The notes beneath the pieces are model-generated. The model searched no databases and had not been told where the DNA came from. It saw nothing but the letters and a program-made list of their open reading frames with translations. Shown in pieces: positions 33,460-46,000 of a stretch of DNA of 64,000 nt. The stretch's first letter is position 1. Every line of letters begins with the position of its first letter. Made by a program: the position numbers and the translations under genes. The stretch spans positions 25,243,204-25,307,203 of the forward strand of contig CM066919.1 in NCBI GenBank assembly GCA_033964015.1, in the 5' to 3' direction. The DNA is from Scolanthus callimorphus (Eukaryota > Cnidaria > Anthozoa > Actiniaria > Edwardsiidae).

Positions 33460-33785
33460 AGGTGTATTTTCAGCTTTTTTCTCTGAATTAGCTTAGGTTC
33501 AGAATTTTAAGGTCGAAGAAGATGGAGGGCTAAGTCTTCATGCGTGGTCAGAAGTATTTTGAAGGAAGGGGTGGTTTGACATAGTCCGTGTTCTCATCAT
33601 TTCCTCAGATCATCTTTGAAGGGGTACGAGGAAAGAGCTTTGATGGAGATATCGCTATCGATGATGTCGCGTTTAAGGACGGACGCGGCTGCTGTGAGTA
33701 TGGTATCTCTTTTATTTCATTGTTGTGAACGTCAACGTCATTCTCAATTTTGTCCTCACCATCGTCATTGTTATTGTCAATGTTA

Positions 33786-34075
33786 TTCTCATTGCCATTG
33801 CCATTGCCATTGCTATTGTTATTATCATTACCTCATTGCCATTGCCATTGCCATTGCCATTGCCATTGCCATTGCCATTGCCATTGCCATTTGCCATTTG
33901 CCATTTGCCATTGCCATTGCCATTGCCATTGCCATTGCCATTGCCATTGCCATTGCCATTGCCATTGCCATTGCCATTGCCATTGCCATTGCCATTGCCA
34001 TTGCCATTGCCATTGCCATTTGCCATTTGCCATTTGCCATTTGTCATTTGTCATTTGCCATTTGCCATTGACCCG
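33786..34075. repeat. hexanucleotide microsatellite (CATTGC)n
   Basis: Long run of CATTGC with two interruptions of CATTTGC in intron 11 of astacin A. Every frame is open through much of it. Confidence 0.95.
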
Positions 34076-34258
34076 ATTGTGCTCTCATCGCACTTTACTT
34101 GCAGACAAAGGCATGGGCTGTTACAAAGATGATACTTCTGCTCGCGCTCTGCCTGACCTGATAGGAAATCTACGCTCTTCGATAGACTGGTACAATATGG
34201 ACAAGACGATTGAAGCATGTGCCAAACTGGTGTATTCCAAAGGATACGAGGCGAGTGC

Positions 34259-34455
34259 AATAGACCTCTTTCACCTGGGCGTAATGCTTCCCATTTCAGA
34301 TCACGCAGCAAATCCCATGAGTATTCTTTATTTTTCTTTCTGCTACGCACCGAAGGATATATGAGTATGGAAGCATCGAAAACAAAGAAAATATTTATTC
34401 AAATAAATATACCACGTGATCTGGAATGGGAAAGCATTACACCCAAGCGTTACTT
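34259..34455. repeat. MITE (AATAGACCTC family), copy in astacin A intron 12
   Basis: The left arm AATAGACCTCTTTCACCTGG through TTTCAGATCACG is mirrored by CACGTGATCTGGAATGGGAA and CACCCAAGCG. The same family lies at 50421-50620 after gene B. It begins 8 nt after the exon-12 boundary. Confidence 0.7.
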
Positions 34456-34974
34456 TTCAGCAGATTTTCCTAATGAGCCCCCTCACTTTAAAATCGATAT
34501 CTATATTAGACATAAAGTACTATAAATGTCCTCCTTATATAAGTTTGAATTTATCAGTAACTATTCAATTTAACCCAAGTTTTAATGGAAACATCTATTT
34601 TTTCTCTTTTCTTCACATCTACAGACTTTCGCCATTCAATACTACGGCGAGTGTTACGGCAGCAAAAACAGCTCAGTAAACTACGGCAAATACGGGCCGA
34701 GCAGCAAATGTTGGGCCGGTGTTGGAAGAGAGTTTGTCAACTACGTGTATACGTTTTACTAACATTGGTGCCATTATTGGTGCCATTGTTGGCACAATAC
34801 TGGCGTGACTGAAAGTTATTGTCGCTATAGTCCCAATTGGTTCAATATCTTGTAATTTTATCATAATGATTAAACTATTTAGTCAAAGAAGAAGTTGTAG
34901 AATGCAGTGCTCAGTCAGCAGTGAGCCGTCATTATGGCGGAGTGAAAATCGGCTACCTGCATAGGGAACTTCAG

Positions 34975-35120
34975 TGCAGAAACCCATCATGGGAAAAGCT
35001 GAATTTCCCATGGTAGAATGGGAAGTGTTCGAATTTCCCATGGCTATCCTTGTGAATTCCGAACACTTCCCATGCGTATGCCTTGGGAAATTCAGATTTT
35101 CCTATGGACGGGTTTCTGCA
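34975..35120. repeat. 146-bp hairpin
   Basis: TGCAGAAACCCATCATGGGA and its complement close a palindrome containing repeated GAATTTCCCATGG words. Confidence 0.75.
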
Positions 35121-37915
35121 GAAATCCCCTGTGCTGTGCGTTATGAAAAAGTTCGTTCCAAATCTTCTGGCAATTCTTCTCCGTTTTTACGCCGAGAGGG
35201 GAATTTCGGCTTTCGCAACAAGAAAACTTCTTTCGTGAGTACAAGTCGGGGAAATTGGACATCTAGAAAGATGTTCAATTTTCTCCATTTCCGTCCCTCT
35301 GTCCAGTTTTACAAATTATATTTACAAAACATTTTTCAATCGTCTATCTGCAGTGTATCTGTTAACTGGATTTCTAGACACTCTTTTTGTTCAAACGACA
35401 GTGCGAACAACATGGTAAACAAAATCTGCTAAAACCTTTTGAATAGAGACATTAGTCTTATTAAGGAGGAATAAATTTTGCCTTTGCTGACGGAAAAACG
35501 TGTTTATATAGAAAATAATAATTTCATTCAGAGCACCTCGGAGTAAGAAAAAGAAACAAACGTCTTGGCCTTCAGTCAAGCAACGTTTACTGAAAATATC
35601 TTTACCATCTTGTAACATAAAATAACACCCATCACAATATTATTGTTATTTTTTCAAGGCATTCTTTGATGACTAAAAGGCTGTCTTTCTTTTGTTCCAA
35701 GGGATTTTTATTGATCCCTACTGAAATGAAGGAAATATTTTTTCTTAATCTCTTGCTAAAATAAAACAAAGAGGCTTGTGAGTTTGTGAGAGTTTTTGTC
35801 GGAACATGTCTGATTCGGACAAGGGACTTCACGTAGAAAACAAACATTTCACTTTCTTCTTTCAAGAGGTCATGAAAGGTTTAATTCTTCAGTTTGTTTC
35901 AATTGTTGTTTCAGGCGCATTACGTATCTTTTCAATTAACTGCAACATTTATTAATTACTTTGCCTCGTTGCCTGTTTGGGAAGAAAGAACAAAAAAAGA
36001 AAGAACATTTAGAGTTCTCTCAGGGAAAAGACTGTTCTTTTTGATTGGTAAGTCAAATGATTTTTTAGGCGAAATTTTCTCTCAGGTGAGATGATAGCCA
36101 AAACCGTTATTCGCACTGTGAGTTTTCAAAACGTGGTTTGATATTGTTTTTTCTATTCCGCAAGTCAAACCATCTAAGCTATTAAATCTATTGCCACCAT
36201 TTCGCCCGGTTCAGAAAACTTTTTTTTTTCGTCACGACAGAAAGCCAGGCACGCAAGAAAGTAGTTTTATAGACACCATCATCAAAAACATCAAGTATAA
36301 AGTGAAAATTTTAGAAGCTACCAACAACTGCGTACGCCCCTGCCAGGTGATGCACTAGACGAAAAAAAGGTGGTTTGACTGGGGAACAAAAAAACAATTC
36401 CAAACCCAAAGCGAAGCGCGAAACTACGCTGTAAAAAGCACGGACATTGATTTTAAATGGGAAAACTATAAAGTTTTCATTCTTTCCTTTCAAAGTAAAG
36501 CTGCTTGAATTGCATAGGCGGTTTTTGGAATGCTCTTTCGACATCGTGATTCGACAATATGACTCGACGTGCTTGGCAATTCCGCCCTCCGAACTTGTGT
36601 TTTTTCCCAAGGACCTCTTTATACCCACAAATGCTTCCGACCGCCAGCTTATAGAATTCAGGGCTTCACTATCAAAAACGTATTGCCCCGTGACCAAGCA
36701 TCTCGAGTGACCGAACCAGCCCGGTAAGCGGGCTGAACAGGTTCTGGCCGGTTTGCCGGGATCTCGCGTCAAGACTGCTTTCCTTTAAAATGACTGAATT
36801 TATATGGCCAAACGGGCTGGCCCGGTTGCCGAGATCTCGGCGGCTCGATCCGGGATCCCGGTAACCGGGCCAGCCCGCCTCGCTCATGTAAACACAACCA
36901 ATTTTATAAGGAAAGCAGTTGCGACGCGAGCCATCCCGGCAAACGGGCTAGACAGAATTCTGTCCCGATTACCGAGATGGTTCATCTCCGTATAAACAGG
37001 CGCTGTCGAATGAAGCCCGCCTCTGTGCACATTGCTTCATGCAAATCGGTTGTAAAAAAAAATCCAGGCACCACAAGGTTACGCCAACAGCCTACCTCCT
37101 TACGACGCAGGCAAAACACAGTTCGTGCTCGTTTCTTCGGCATTAGAACTTCTCATCCTTAAAGGGGCTGACTCACCCTTCCCATAATGCACTGCATCGC
37201 CGATTTTCGATACCAAAATAGCTCTATTTGTTGTCAGTTTAGCGCATTTTACCGTACAAACACGAAAAAAAACGCGTAATAGTAGAATGAATCATGTAAA
37301 CAAAAACAGGCAAAACAATGCATCATGGTCGAGGTCATTCGCCCCTTTAACCCTCCTTCTCAAACTCATTAATCATTCATGAGGGCGTAGACCAATGGGG
37401 TTCTTGCATTTGGTCAGGTGTATGACTTTTGGAAACCCAATGAAACACCAGTTGAAAATCACTAGTGTTTGGAAACGATTTCCAACACTAGTGATATGAG
37501 TTCTTAATTAGCATATTCATAGACTACTCAAACACAATTCAATAACATATTTAATTGTCTTGATCGGAAGCTTCTTCTTTTTCTTGTTCTTTAGCGCCAA
37601 TCCTGCCCGCTCGTCCCGTCCTTCCCTTCTGCGTTCAGCAAACGTCTGAAGTGAGCAAATCTAACAAAACAAAAATGTTGTAAATAAGACTAGTGTTATC
37701 AGAACATGCAAACACCAGTTTGCACTCGAATCTTGTTTTGCCCAAAAGACCCAAAAATATTTTCACCAATCAAAACTAGCAAACCATTTCCATCCGCTTT
37801 AATTTGAACTAAAACGCTGCAAAGCGCTGTTAATTTATCAGTCGAAGCTAATATTTTGGTTGCTCCTAGTGAATTCACTGCTTTCTAGCTCTCCATTTGA
37901 TAATATCGTGGCTAA

Positions 37916-38434
37916 GGGACTGTTCGTTAATTACGTCGCAGGGGGGGCTGGTGGTTTTATAGGGGGGGGGGGGGGGGGGGGGGGGGGGTAAATTTTGCAG
38001 AACGTTGAAAAATTTGGGGGTAAATTTTAGAACACGTGAAACTTTTGGGGGGTGCATTTCAGTGTCATGCAAATTTTCGACAGGCTAGGATTGAGATTGA
38101 GTGCGATTGCGTGAAACGCAGAACACTGTATTGAATCCGGATGATTTCTGCTGAACTTCTCTTCTCTTTTCTTGCCATTTTAGAGCTTGTTCTACCGGTA
38201 CATCCTCGTCAACAATCGTACTTACTTTAGACGCCATTTGGAAAATAGGAGACTCTGATACTAGCTTTGGATTAGCGCCATATGGCAGGGGGAGGGGGGT
38301 AAAATTTCAAATAGCCGTTTTTCGAAGTGGGTAGAAATTGAAACTACTTTTTTTGTACGGGGGTAAGTTTTCAGAAAACCTACAAGCAGAAAAAAACACC
38401 AGCCCCCCCTGCGACGTAATTAACGAACAGTCCC
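37916..38434. mobile_element. Harbinger-like MITE with TAA duplication
   Basis: Inverted termini of about 40 bp (GGGACTGTTCGTTAATTACG...) flanked by TAA at 37913-37915 and 38435-38437. A poly-G run of about 26 bases lies at 37963-37988. A 3-bp TAA/TTA duplication and G-rich termini suit PIF/Harbinger, but this is only a suggestion. Confidence 0.78.
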
Positions 38435-38877
38435 TAAGGCATGCTTGGAGCAGAAACGTGGACATTTAAACATAACTAATTTTCGTCGTTGCCATCCAAG
38501 AAATTGAAATCCAGGTTGGGCTTTCGTTCCAGCACATACCGACGTATCTCGCACACGATTTGGTAGAGAGTTTTGGGCGGATACCGCTATCCTTGCCCGC
38601 AAATACTTTCTTTTTCTTCCGCAGTCTTAGGCGCACGAAACCTTGACTGCGCCATGTTCAAGGTGAAATGGCGATTCAATTAGCATATACAAGGTTGTAC
38701 AATCTAGCCTGATCAAAAGGGCTGATGTAATCAGCTAATTTGGCGTCTTTGGGCTTATAATATGTAATCACGTTTTTGTTCTTTAACATTCTAAGCGTGA
38801 TTGCATAACATGATATAAACTGTGTATTTTATTTGTATTTTATTTGTGTGAGAAGTAATTCATAAAACTCGTTCTGC

Positions 38878-38981
38878 GTGTTTCATTGGGATTACAAACA
38901 ACTCGAAAACAATAAAACACTCGCGGCTACGCCGCTTGTGTTTCAATGGTTTTCTCGTTGTTTGCAAACCCAATGAAACAC
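38878..38981. repeat. 104-bp inverted repeat
   Basis: GTGTTTCATTGGGATTACAA pairs with TTGCAAACCCAATGAAACAC across a 38-bp centre. Confidence 0.7.
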
Positions 38982-40030
38982 TTGAACTCGTTTTTGAAAT
39001 ATTACATAAAACCTCCATAAAAAAACTCAGTTTCAATTTTATCAGATTATAGATTTATTCAAGATTATGGAAAAATTGTTCATTTTCTTTTTCTTTTCAA
39101 AAGAGGTCTTTCCAATACGCCGAGTAAAAACATTGTTGAACGAACACAGCAAATATTTTGAACAAGACAGAAGTTAAACAGTCAATTAAGACAAAGAAAA
39201 ACTATAGTCCAACTCCACGCATTATTAGGATTGTAATCCAAAAACAGAAAACATTAAGAGGGGGAAAATGGGAACTATGTCGCGCAAGAAATGGGAAAAG
39301 CGAAAAACAGCATTAGAAACTGAAGTACTGACATCCAAGTTATCAAAGTTTGCATCTGCAATTAATTTGGCCAAAACGCAGGCGATAATTTAAAATAGAT
39401 AAAAGTTCGGATTTCACATGACAAAAGCTTATTGCAACAAGAAACTCGTAACCATAGAAATAATATAGGACGAATAATTTCCATGTTGGTGTTTAATATA
39501 ACACAAAAGTGTGAATTGTGTGTAATTTTACGACGGTTTCCAATCGCTAAGGCCCGGAAAGACCTGAGCACATCACTAATTTTCTTGATGCACGAAGTCT
39601 TGTTTGTTTGATCGCATAAGTGAATGCATAAACAGATAAATCACGTTTCTTACAAATGCGGGCAAAGATTTACTCGAATAGCCCTGCAAACATTCCCATT
39701 AAAATTACGTCCGGGCCTAGCAACGTAAATGCAAGCGGAGAGGAAGCTGTCATAAAAAAAAGAATTTAACTGAAAAATTGGTCGTATTTAGCAAACAATA
39801 CATCCCACGCATTATTTGTTTTGCATCTTACTCGCTAAAAAAGGACACTTCTCGTGGTTCCCAATTACGTCCAAGATCTATCTGGGAAACTCCTTGGGCA
39901 CTAGCCTTGTGTTGCATTGTCCTTTTGTAAACTACTCAATCTCACTCATAATAATCTTGTTTGGGATAGGCGTTGTTGCATGCTGGCGCAGCCAGAAACG
40001 TTCTCCGTCGATTTCAAGTGAAATTCATCG

Positions 40031-43000
40031 ATGAAGATGTGGATCGGGTTGGTAGCTTTTTGCATCGTTTACATCCAAGCTGAAGGAAGTCCATTAATCC
40101 ACGTTCAGAAGGGTAAGTTTGTCATTCATATTTGGCACATTGTTTTCCGCATTGTGGTATAGAACTGTGCTCTAAATTTTTTATTTTCAAAAGATGACAC
40201 GTAAAGGCGAAATTTATCTTTAACAGAAGAATCCTTTACGCGAGCAATACAAGGGAGTGTTTCCCAAAATCTATATCAGTCATTGTTTGAGCTGGTCCTA
40301 AAATACAACAAAACACGACTCTTGCTTCTTGGGCATCTTGCATTTTGTGCACTTGCATGTGTAACCAGGGGAGGTGGAAGCAAAAACTATTGTTGGGGGA
40401 GGGGCACTCGCAACGAATTAAATATTCTCCATCTTATTTGTCTAGGGGGGTTAGGGGCCTTTTTCCCTCAAGGGAAATATTGTGAATGAGGCCTCCGAGA
40501 CCCGAGACGGCCTAAAATGCTTTATAATTGAGTCCTGTGCAAGGTTTGCTATATTTACTCTAATTTTGATTCCTTATCGCCAAGAAAGTCACGTGAAGCT
40601 AAACACTAGTATTGCCAGCAAGAAGTCAGCATTTTCATGTACGTCTCACGGACAGTAAAATGAATCTTGCAACAAACATAGTACATAGGACAAGTGACAT
40701 TGATAGTAGACATAGTAGAAAGTCTTCATGATCTCCAGGATATAATATGGCAGCTTATTAAATACTGTACGAAAAAACTGTAAATACAGTAAATTGGTTT
40801 TACAAATAATATGCCCTCTTGCAAAGATGAGCGACACCTTTTGGTCAAGGGAAATGAAAAACACCGACATGGGTGGGAAAATTCCTAGTTCTAAAGTGTG
40901 GTAGTGTCAGAGCCCCTTAGGACGCACGAAGTACGATATTTAAGGGGAACGTATACTTTATTTAATTAATTTATTTATTATGGTTCGTCTACAAAAATAG
41001 GAAATAATACAGGAAAAAAAAATAACGTTCAAGGAGAAAAACAAGACTAAATTGACACGACATGTAGACAGGGACACCACAACAGCAAAGCCAATTACTG
41101 TGGGCCCATGAGTAAAACTACGAAAAACGTTAAGACAACATGTAACATTTAAAATGACTAGAAACAACAAGAGATGGGCGTGTCCAGGAGGCGAGATACA
41201 TGACTGTGCTATTGCCATATTACAACAAGAAGTTTTTTTTCCAAATAGAAAAACTAGTCGAGGCGGATGGCATTAGTTTTACAACAGATTATTGCCATTG
41301 AAGACGAAATATTTTTTTTCTTCAAGACAGATTATTTTTGATATTCTAGCAATGCTTGGCCAAAAATATTGTTACTAAAAATAATCGTTTACTTTGGTAT
41401 GATTTTGAAGGTTCCCATGAAAGCAATAAGCAGTGACAGTCCCGCCAAAAAATTCTCACGGAGACCCAAGAAAATAATACAGGGATATATAAAGGATTGC
41501 CATTGGCAAATATTTTTCCTGCTAAATGCAACATTTCTGTGATCTTTGAATGTTATTTTCTCAGGTTCCTATGAGATTTTTTGGCGGGACGATCAAAGCT
41601 TATCACTTGGACAAAATTGAAGCTTTTCGTGAATTTGCAATTATGCAGGGGCGTAGCAGGGGGAGGGGGGCCAGGGGGGGCCGGGCCCCCCTTTCTCGGG
41701 AGATTTTCCCATACATTTACTGTATTTGCTGAAGGAAATTTGAACATTTTCGTCCCATGTTTTCACTATCGGGCCCCCCCTTCAGAAATTCCTGGCTACG
41801 CCGCTGTTATGGTAACAAAAATGGCGGCAAAGCAGTGCTGTTCTAATAAAATTTTAAAGTTAGTTTGAGTTCGCGTCATCGTCACAACATTTTCTAGGAA
41901 AAAACATACACGAAGAAAAACCAAGTAACCTTCCTTAAAATAACAATACTATACTGTCAATTACTTCAATTCTAGATAAACGTTCAGCGGCGTCTGTCAA
42001 GGCGTTAGAAGCTGAAGACAATGTTCACGGACGTATTGTTAAAGTCAACAGAGGTAAGAATACAAACGCCAGGTTTATCACCGTATGCATTGCTACGCGA
42101 CCTCAAAATGCAGTGTTGTGATAGGCGATTCTCAGCAAAGGAATTGTAATGTCAATTTTCGTGAGCCAGAAAATTAATAATTCTAGGCCAGAAAGCTTAC
42201 AATAATTTAGATGATTTTGCAATCAATGTCGACCCACTGAAGTAGCCGAATCCAACGTTTTGGTTTAAATCGCCCATCGCAACGCTTATTAAGCAACCGA
42301 CGACCGGTTAGCGCAGTGGTAGAGCGCCGGGCTTATGTTCGGGAGGTTGGGAGTTCAAACCCTGGCCGGGCCAACACTCAGGGTCTTTTCTAATAATTGA
42401 GGAGAAGGTGCTGCCTTTGCTCTAACATCTGCAAATGGTTAGACCTTCGCGTCTTCTCGGATAAGGACGTTAAACCGTAGGTCCCGTCTCTCACATACAC
42501 TACACTAACCGGAACCAGAGGGACGTTAAAGAACCACTAGGACCGTCGGAAGTTGCCCAACCTCAGTGTCACAGAACTCACAATACTAACGCACACTCAT
42601 GTTTATAAAGCTGGTTCTTATAGGATGAGTTATCCGTTAATGTAAAGCGCTTTGAGCGATGATAAAAGCGCTATATAAGCAATTTATTATTTTATTTATA
42701 TAACAGTGAATTTTGAGGTGGCGTAGAAATGTATACGGTGCATGTTTGCATGTAACGTCCAGTTTCTTATGTCGAGTCGATTTTGTTTTACTTCAGTAGT
42801 GCATTCGGCACGCAAGTTTCCTCGTGTTCTGAGTTATAAAATGAACTTAAATAGCTTTATCCTAATGTAGTCTCGGCTAATAACTAGGGTACGACTAGAT
42901 CATAGGCGTCGGAGATGGGGCCTTATAGCCCTCATTGCTTGCGGGGTGGCGGGCTTGAAGTTGAAGTCAGGCAGCAATAAAGAATTATTTTACAATAAGA

Positions 43001-46000
43001 CCAGAGTGGCAAATAAAATAATAAGTCAACATTAAAAGTCTCTCCTGGGAGGACTAAGAGAATAAGAATATCCCCAGATCTCCGTCCTTGCAAACATTGG
43101 TGCATTAAAAGCAGGTCTTACTTCTCGATCCATGACTTCGAATATCCAGGAACTAAAAGTGACTTGTTATGATATCCACAAGATCTGGATGTTCAGATGT
43201 ACGAAGGCGACATATTCCTGCCCAAGGACCATCAAGCACCCGCTGACCTCAGCTCTGACGGTGACGCAGATGGCAAACTAAGTGTGCGCAGCAAACGAAA
43301 TGCAGTCCGAGACAGAAAGAAGCTTTGGGTCAATAAAATTGTGCCCTACAAATATGATGTTAATTTACCAAGTGAGTGCATGCATCAGCACCATTGGTTT
43401 GTGTTATCTGCCAAAGCGAAGCTGAGGCGGATAACACTAACTCGAGGCGTTGGCAAATCTCACCATCATGCGAAAACCGAATTCAATAATTGTTTTATTA
43501 TTCAGCAACCAGCAATCCTGCCTAGCTAAACGAAGTCGACGACGAGGCATTGCTCGGCGAAGCGGTTTTAGAACTTCAGCTTACGTCCATTGGTATTGTC
43601 CTCTTCGAATTCAAATAGCCATAGTTGATGTTTAGATATCCTGAGCGATGATCTCTCGGCAAAAATAGAAACAGGCTCACAAGAATATTTGCAAAATTGG
43701 CTTTCGCTTCCGAAACCAAAATAGCGGCCAAACCTAATGGCTTACGTTTTGACGTCATTAGAGTGCATCAATCCTAATGTCTGCAGTATGACGTCACATA
43801 CTGACGTCACACACTGCGCGCCAGCCAACACGATTTCGCTGCCTACTCTTAGCCCAATCAGAATCGAGATAGTGGCATGGCTGAATAATAATGTCATTCA
43901 TTCTCATTCTCTATTGCTATTGTCATTACCATTGTCATTGCAATTGTTTTGTGATTGTTATAGTCATATTTTAGGGTATCATAGCTCGCTGTCATATCTC
44001 TTTGTCATTGCCATTGTATTGTCATGCTCCGAATTGCTAGTCATTGTCATTGCCACTGTCATTGTAAGATATAAATATTTTGATTTTCTAACTTTTTTCA
44101 CATCATTTTAAGGTGAATTTATCCCAACGATACAAGAAGCGATTAACGAATACCATCAAAAGACGTGCATTAGATTCAAACTTACACTAACGAGAAAAAC
44201 TTCATTTTAATTGTACACAAACGAGGGTGAGTAAATATTTGGCTTAACTAGCTAAACTAGGACACGTTGCGCGCAACATTTGTGTCCTTTCGAGTTTGTT
44301 GCTCGGACATTTTGAATTCCATAGGGAAACCTGCCCATTGTTTGGTGATTAATGAATGCGAAGACGGGATCGGTTTATTAGGTGTATTTAACAAATAGAT
44401 CTCGTTTTGCGTGCGTGTAATAGATACACAGATGACGTCATAGAATGTCATGAACAAAAAAGTACGCAACGAGACGCAGTCGAGTTGCGTGACTGTTGTT
44501 CATGACATTAACGAGATCTATGTGTTTTTGATACAACAACAAAAGTGATTTTTCTAAAGATGAATGAGCTCAAACTGTGCGCGCATTTAAAACTCGGTTT
44601 TGCTTGCTTGCGCGCGCTATAACGTCAATCGTGCTTGTACTCTAAAAACACACGGCTTGTCAGCCAATCAGAACGCGCATTTTACTAGTGTTGTTGTATA
44701 AACCCTTTTAAATCTACAGATGCTGGTCAGCGGTTGGAAGATCTTACTGGCTCTCAGGCGTGGGACAAGAGGTCTCCCTTGGGGATGGGTGTAATGACAA
44801 AAAGACCGTCATGCATGAGTTGATGCATGCTGTTGGCTTCTGGCACGAGCAAAGCAGACCTGACAGGAACCAATACGTCGAGGTGCTTTGGGAAAACATT
44901 GAAAACGGTACCTACCTGAGGTTGTGTTTTCTCAGGTTTCTATTGGTTGAGGTCTTGAGCCTTTGTTTAGTCAGCCAATCAGAATGCAAAGAAAAACAGA
45001 CACACAGTGTCTCTTGTTTTCCTGGTTCCCTACTAAATGCTAGTCGTTCTTTCTTCGTCCCCTGATAGGCCAGCTGTTGAATGTGTTGCAGAAATAAAAA
45101 AAAACTAACGCTGAATAAGCTTCTGAGCGAAAAAAAAATCCTGCAAACCGGTTAGGCAGAGGAAAATAACAGCTTGGGGTCAGGAAAACATTCCGTGACT
45201 CCTCTCAGCCAGGGAAGAAACATCCCACAGATAAAGAAGAAAAACCCTCCACTTTAAATTATCTAATGGTCCGTCCCTAACTGTTCAGGTTTGGATGTTT
45301 TATGATTGCAGTAAAGGTTAACCGTATTAAGACTCGTGTAAACTCTGTAAGACTCTGTATATAATGTTCAGTGTTGATATGTTATTAAAGAAATTTGTTG
45401 TTGTTGTTGTTGTTGTAAACACGGGTTGGTCAGACGTGGTTTAGTCTTGAACAAGAACACCGAGTCACCATGGCAATTAATCCTGGATTACTGCTAAACC
45501 ACTTTCGAACAGTCGGACTAGCCTGCTCGCAGGCTTTGAGAGTAGTTTGAGTTCGAGAAACCTGCGTTCCCCTAAGTGTGAACGAGCACTAAAAACAACT
45601 GTTTCGCAGGTGAGAGTTACAACTTTAACAAGTACAGTCATGGCGTGATCGACACCCTACGTATTCCGTATGACTTCAACTCCATTATGCATTATGGCAC
45701 GAAGAGCTTCAGTAAAAACGGAAAACACACTATCCGAGCGATCCGGACACCGGACAGACAGCTGGGCACGTTGGAGGGTTTCACCGATCTCGACCTGCAG
45801 GAATTAAATGCCCTATACGATTGTACCAGTAAGTAGTGAAAAAAAAAAAACAACGAAAAAGAAATTTTGCGGATTTTCTTGTTGAGAATTAAATTGGCTT
45901 CCATTTCAAAGTAAAACCACTTTCTTAAAGTATATTACTCAATACAAGTGAAATTACAGTCTTCTTCAATAGTTTTCTCTATATTACTTCTTCAGATACA

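Larger units (their letters stand above)
17951..34762 (+). pseudogene. astacin metalloprotease A (astacin-TSP1-TSP1-MAM), 13 exons, disrupted
   Basis: Secreted zinc endopeptidase gene of the M12A family. Exons: 17951-18035, 19571-19678, 20247-20411, 20975-21089, 21202-21389, 29510-29727, 30721-30891, 31014-31193, 31697-31861, 31960-32216, 33609-33693, 34105-34250, 34625-34762; phases 1,1,1,2,1,1,1,1,1,0,1,0. Exon 1 encodes a signal peptide and exon 3 the propeptide YEGD motif and maturation site. Exon 5 has the zinc site HEFMHAVGFWH and exon 6 the Met-turn SIMHYG. Exons 7-8 are TSP1 repeats (WSRWSDW in exon 8), 9-11 a MAM domain, and 12-13 a Cys-rich C-terminal domain I cannot name. Two lesions break it: exon 6 is 1 nt shorter than its paralog and changes frame after the Met-turn, and exon 7 has TAG at 30744-30746 where the paralog has TGG. 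Exon 12 also ends at GC, not GT. Confidence 0.88.
34763..40030. other. spacer between astacin A and astacin B
   Basis: Five kilobases without a recognisable exon. It holds hairpins at 34975-35120 and 38878-38981, a MITE at 37916-38434, and around 36700-36990 GC-rich words (CCAGCCCG, GGGATCTCG, CGGGCTGG) in both orientations that suggest another worn MITE. The promoter of gene B should lie near 39900-40030. Confidence 0.6.

Noticed and set aside
33616..34364. ORFs with AIAIAI, CHCHCH or LPLPLP runs
   Set aside because: Produced by (CATTGC)n; the true exon content here is only 34105-34250.
36311..36772. 153-codon minus-strand ORF
   Set aside because: No motif or splice context recognised and it overlaps MITE-like sequence; likely chance.
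43197..43199. ATG at 43197 as start of astacin B
   Set aside because: It lies inside exon 3; signal-peptide exon 1 (40031) and exon 2 (41976) join in phase upstream.
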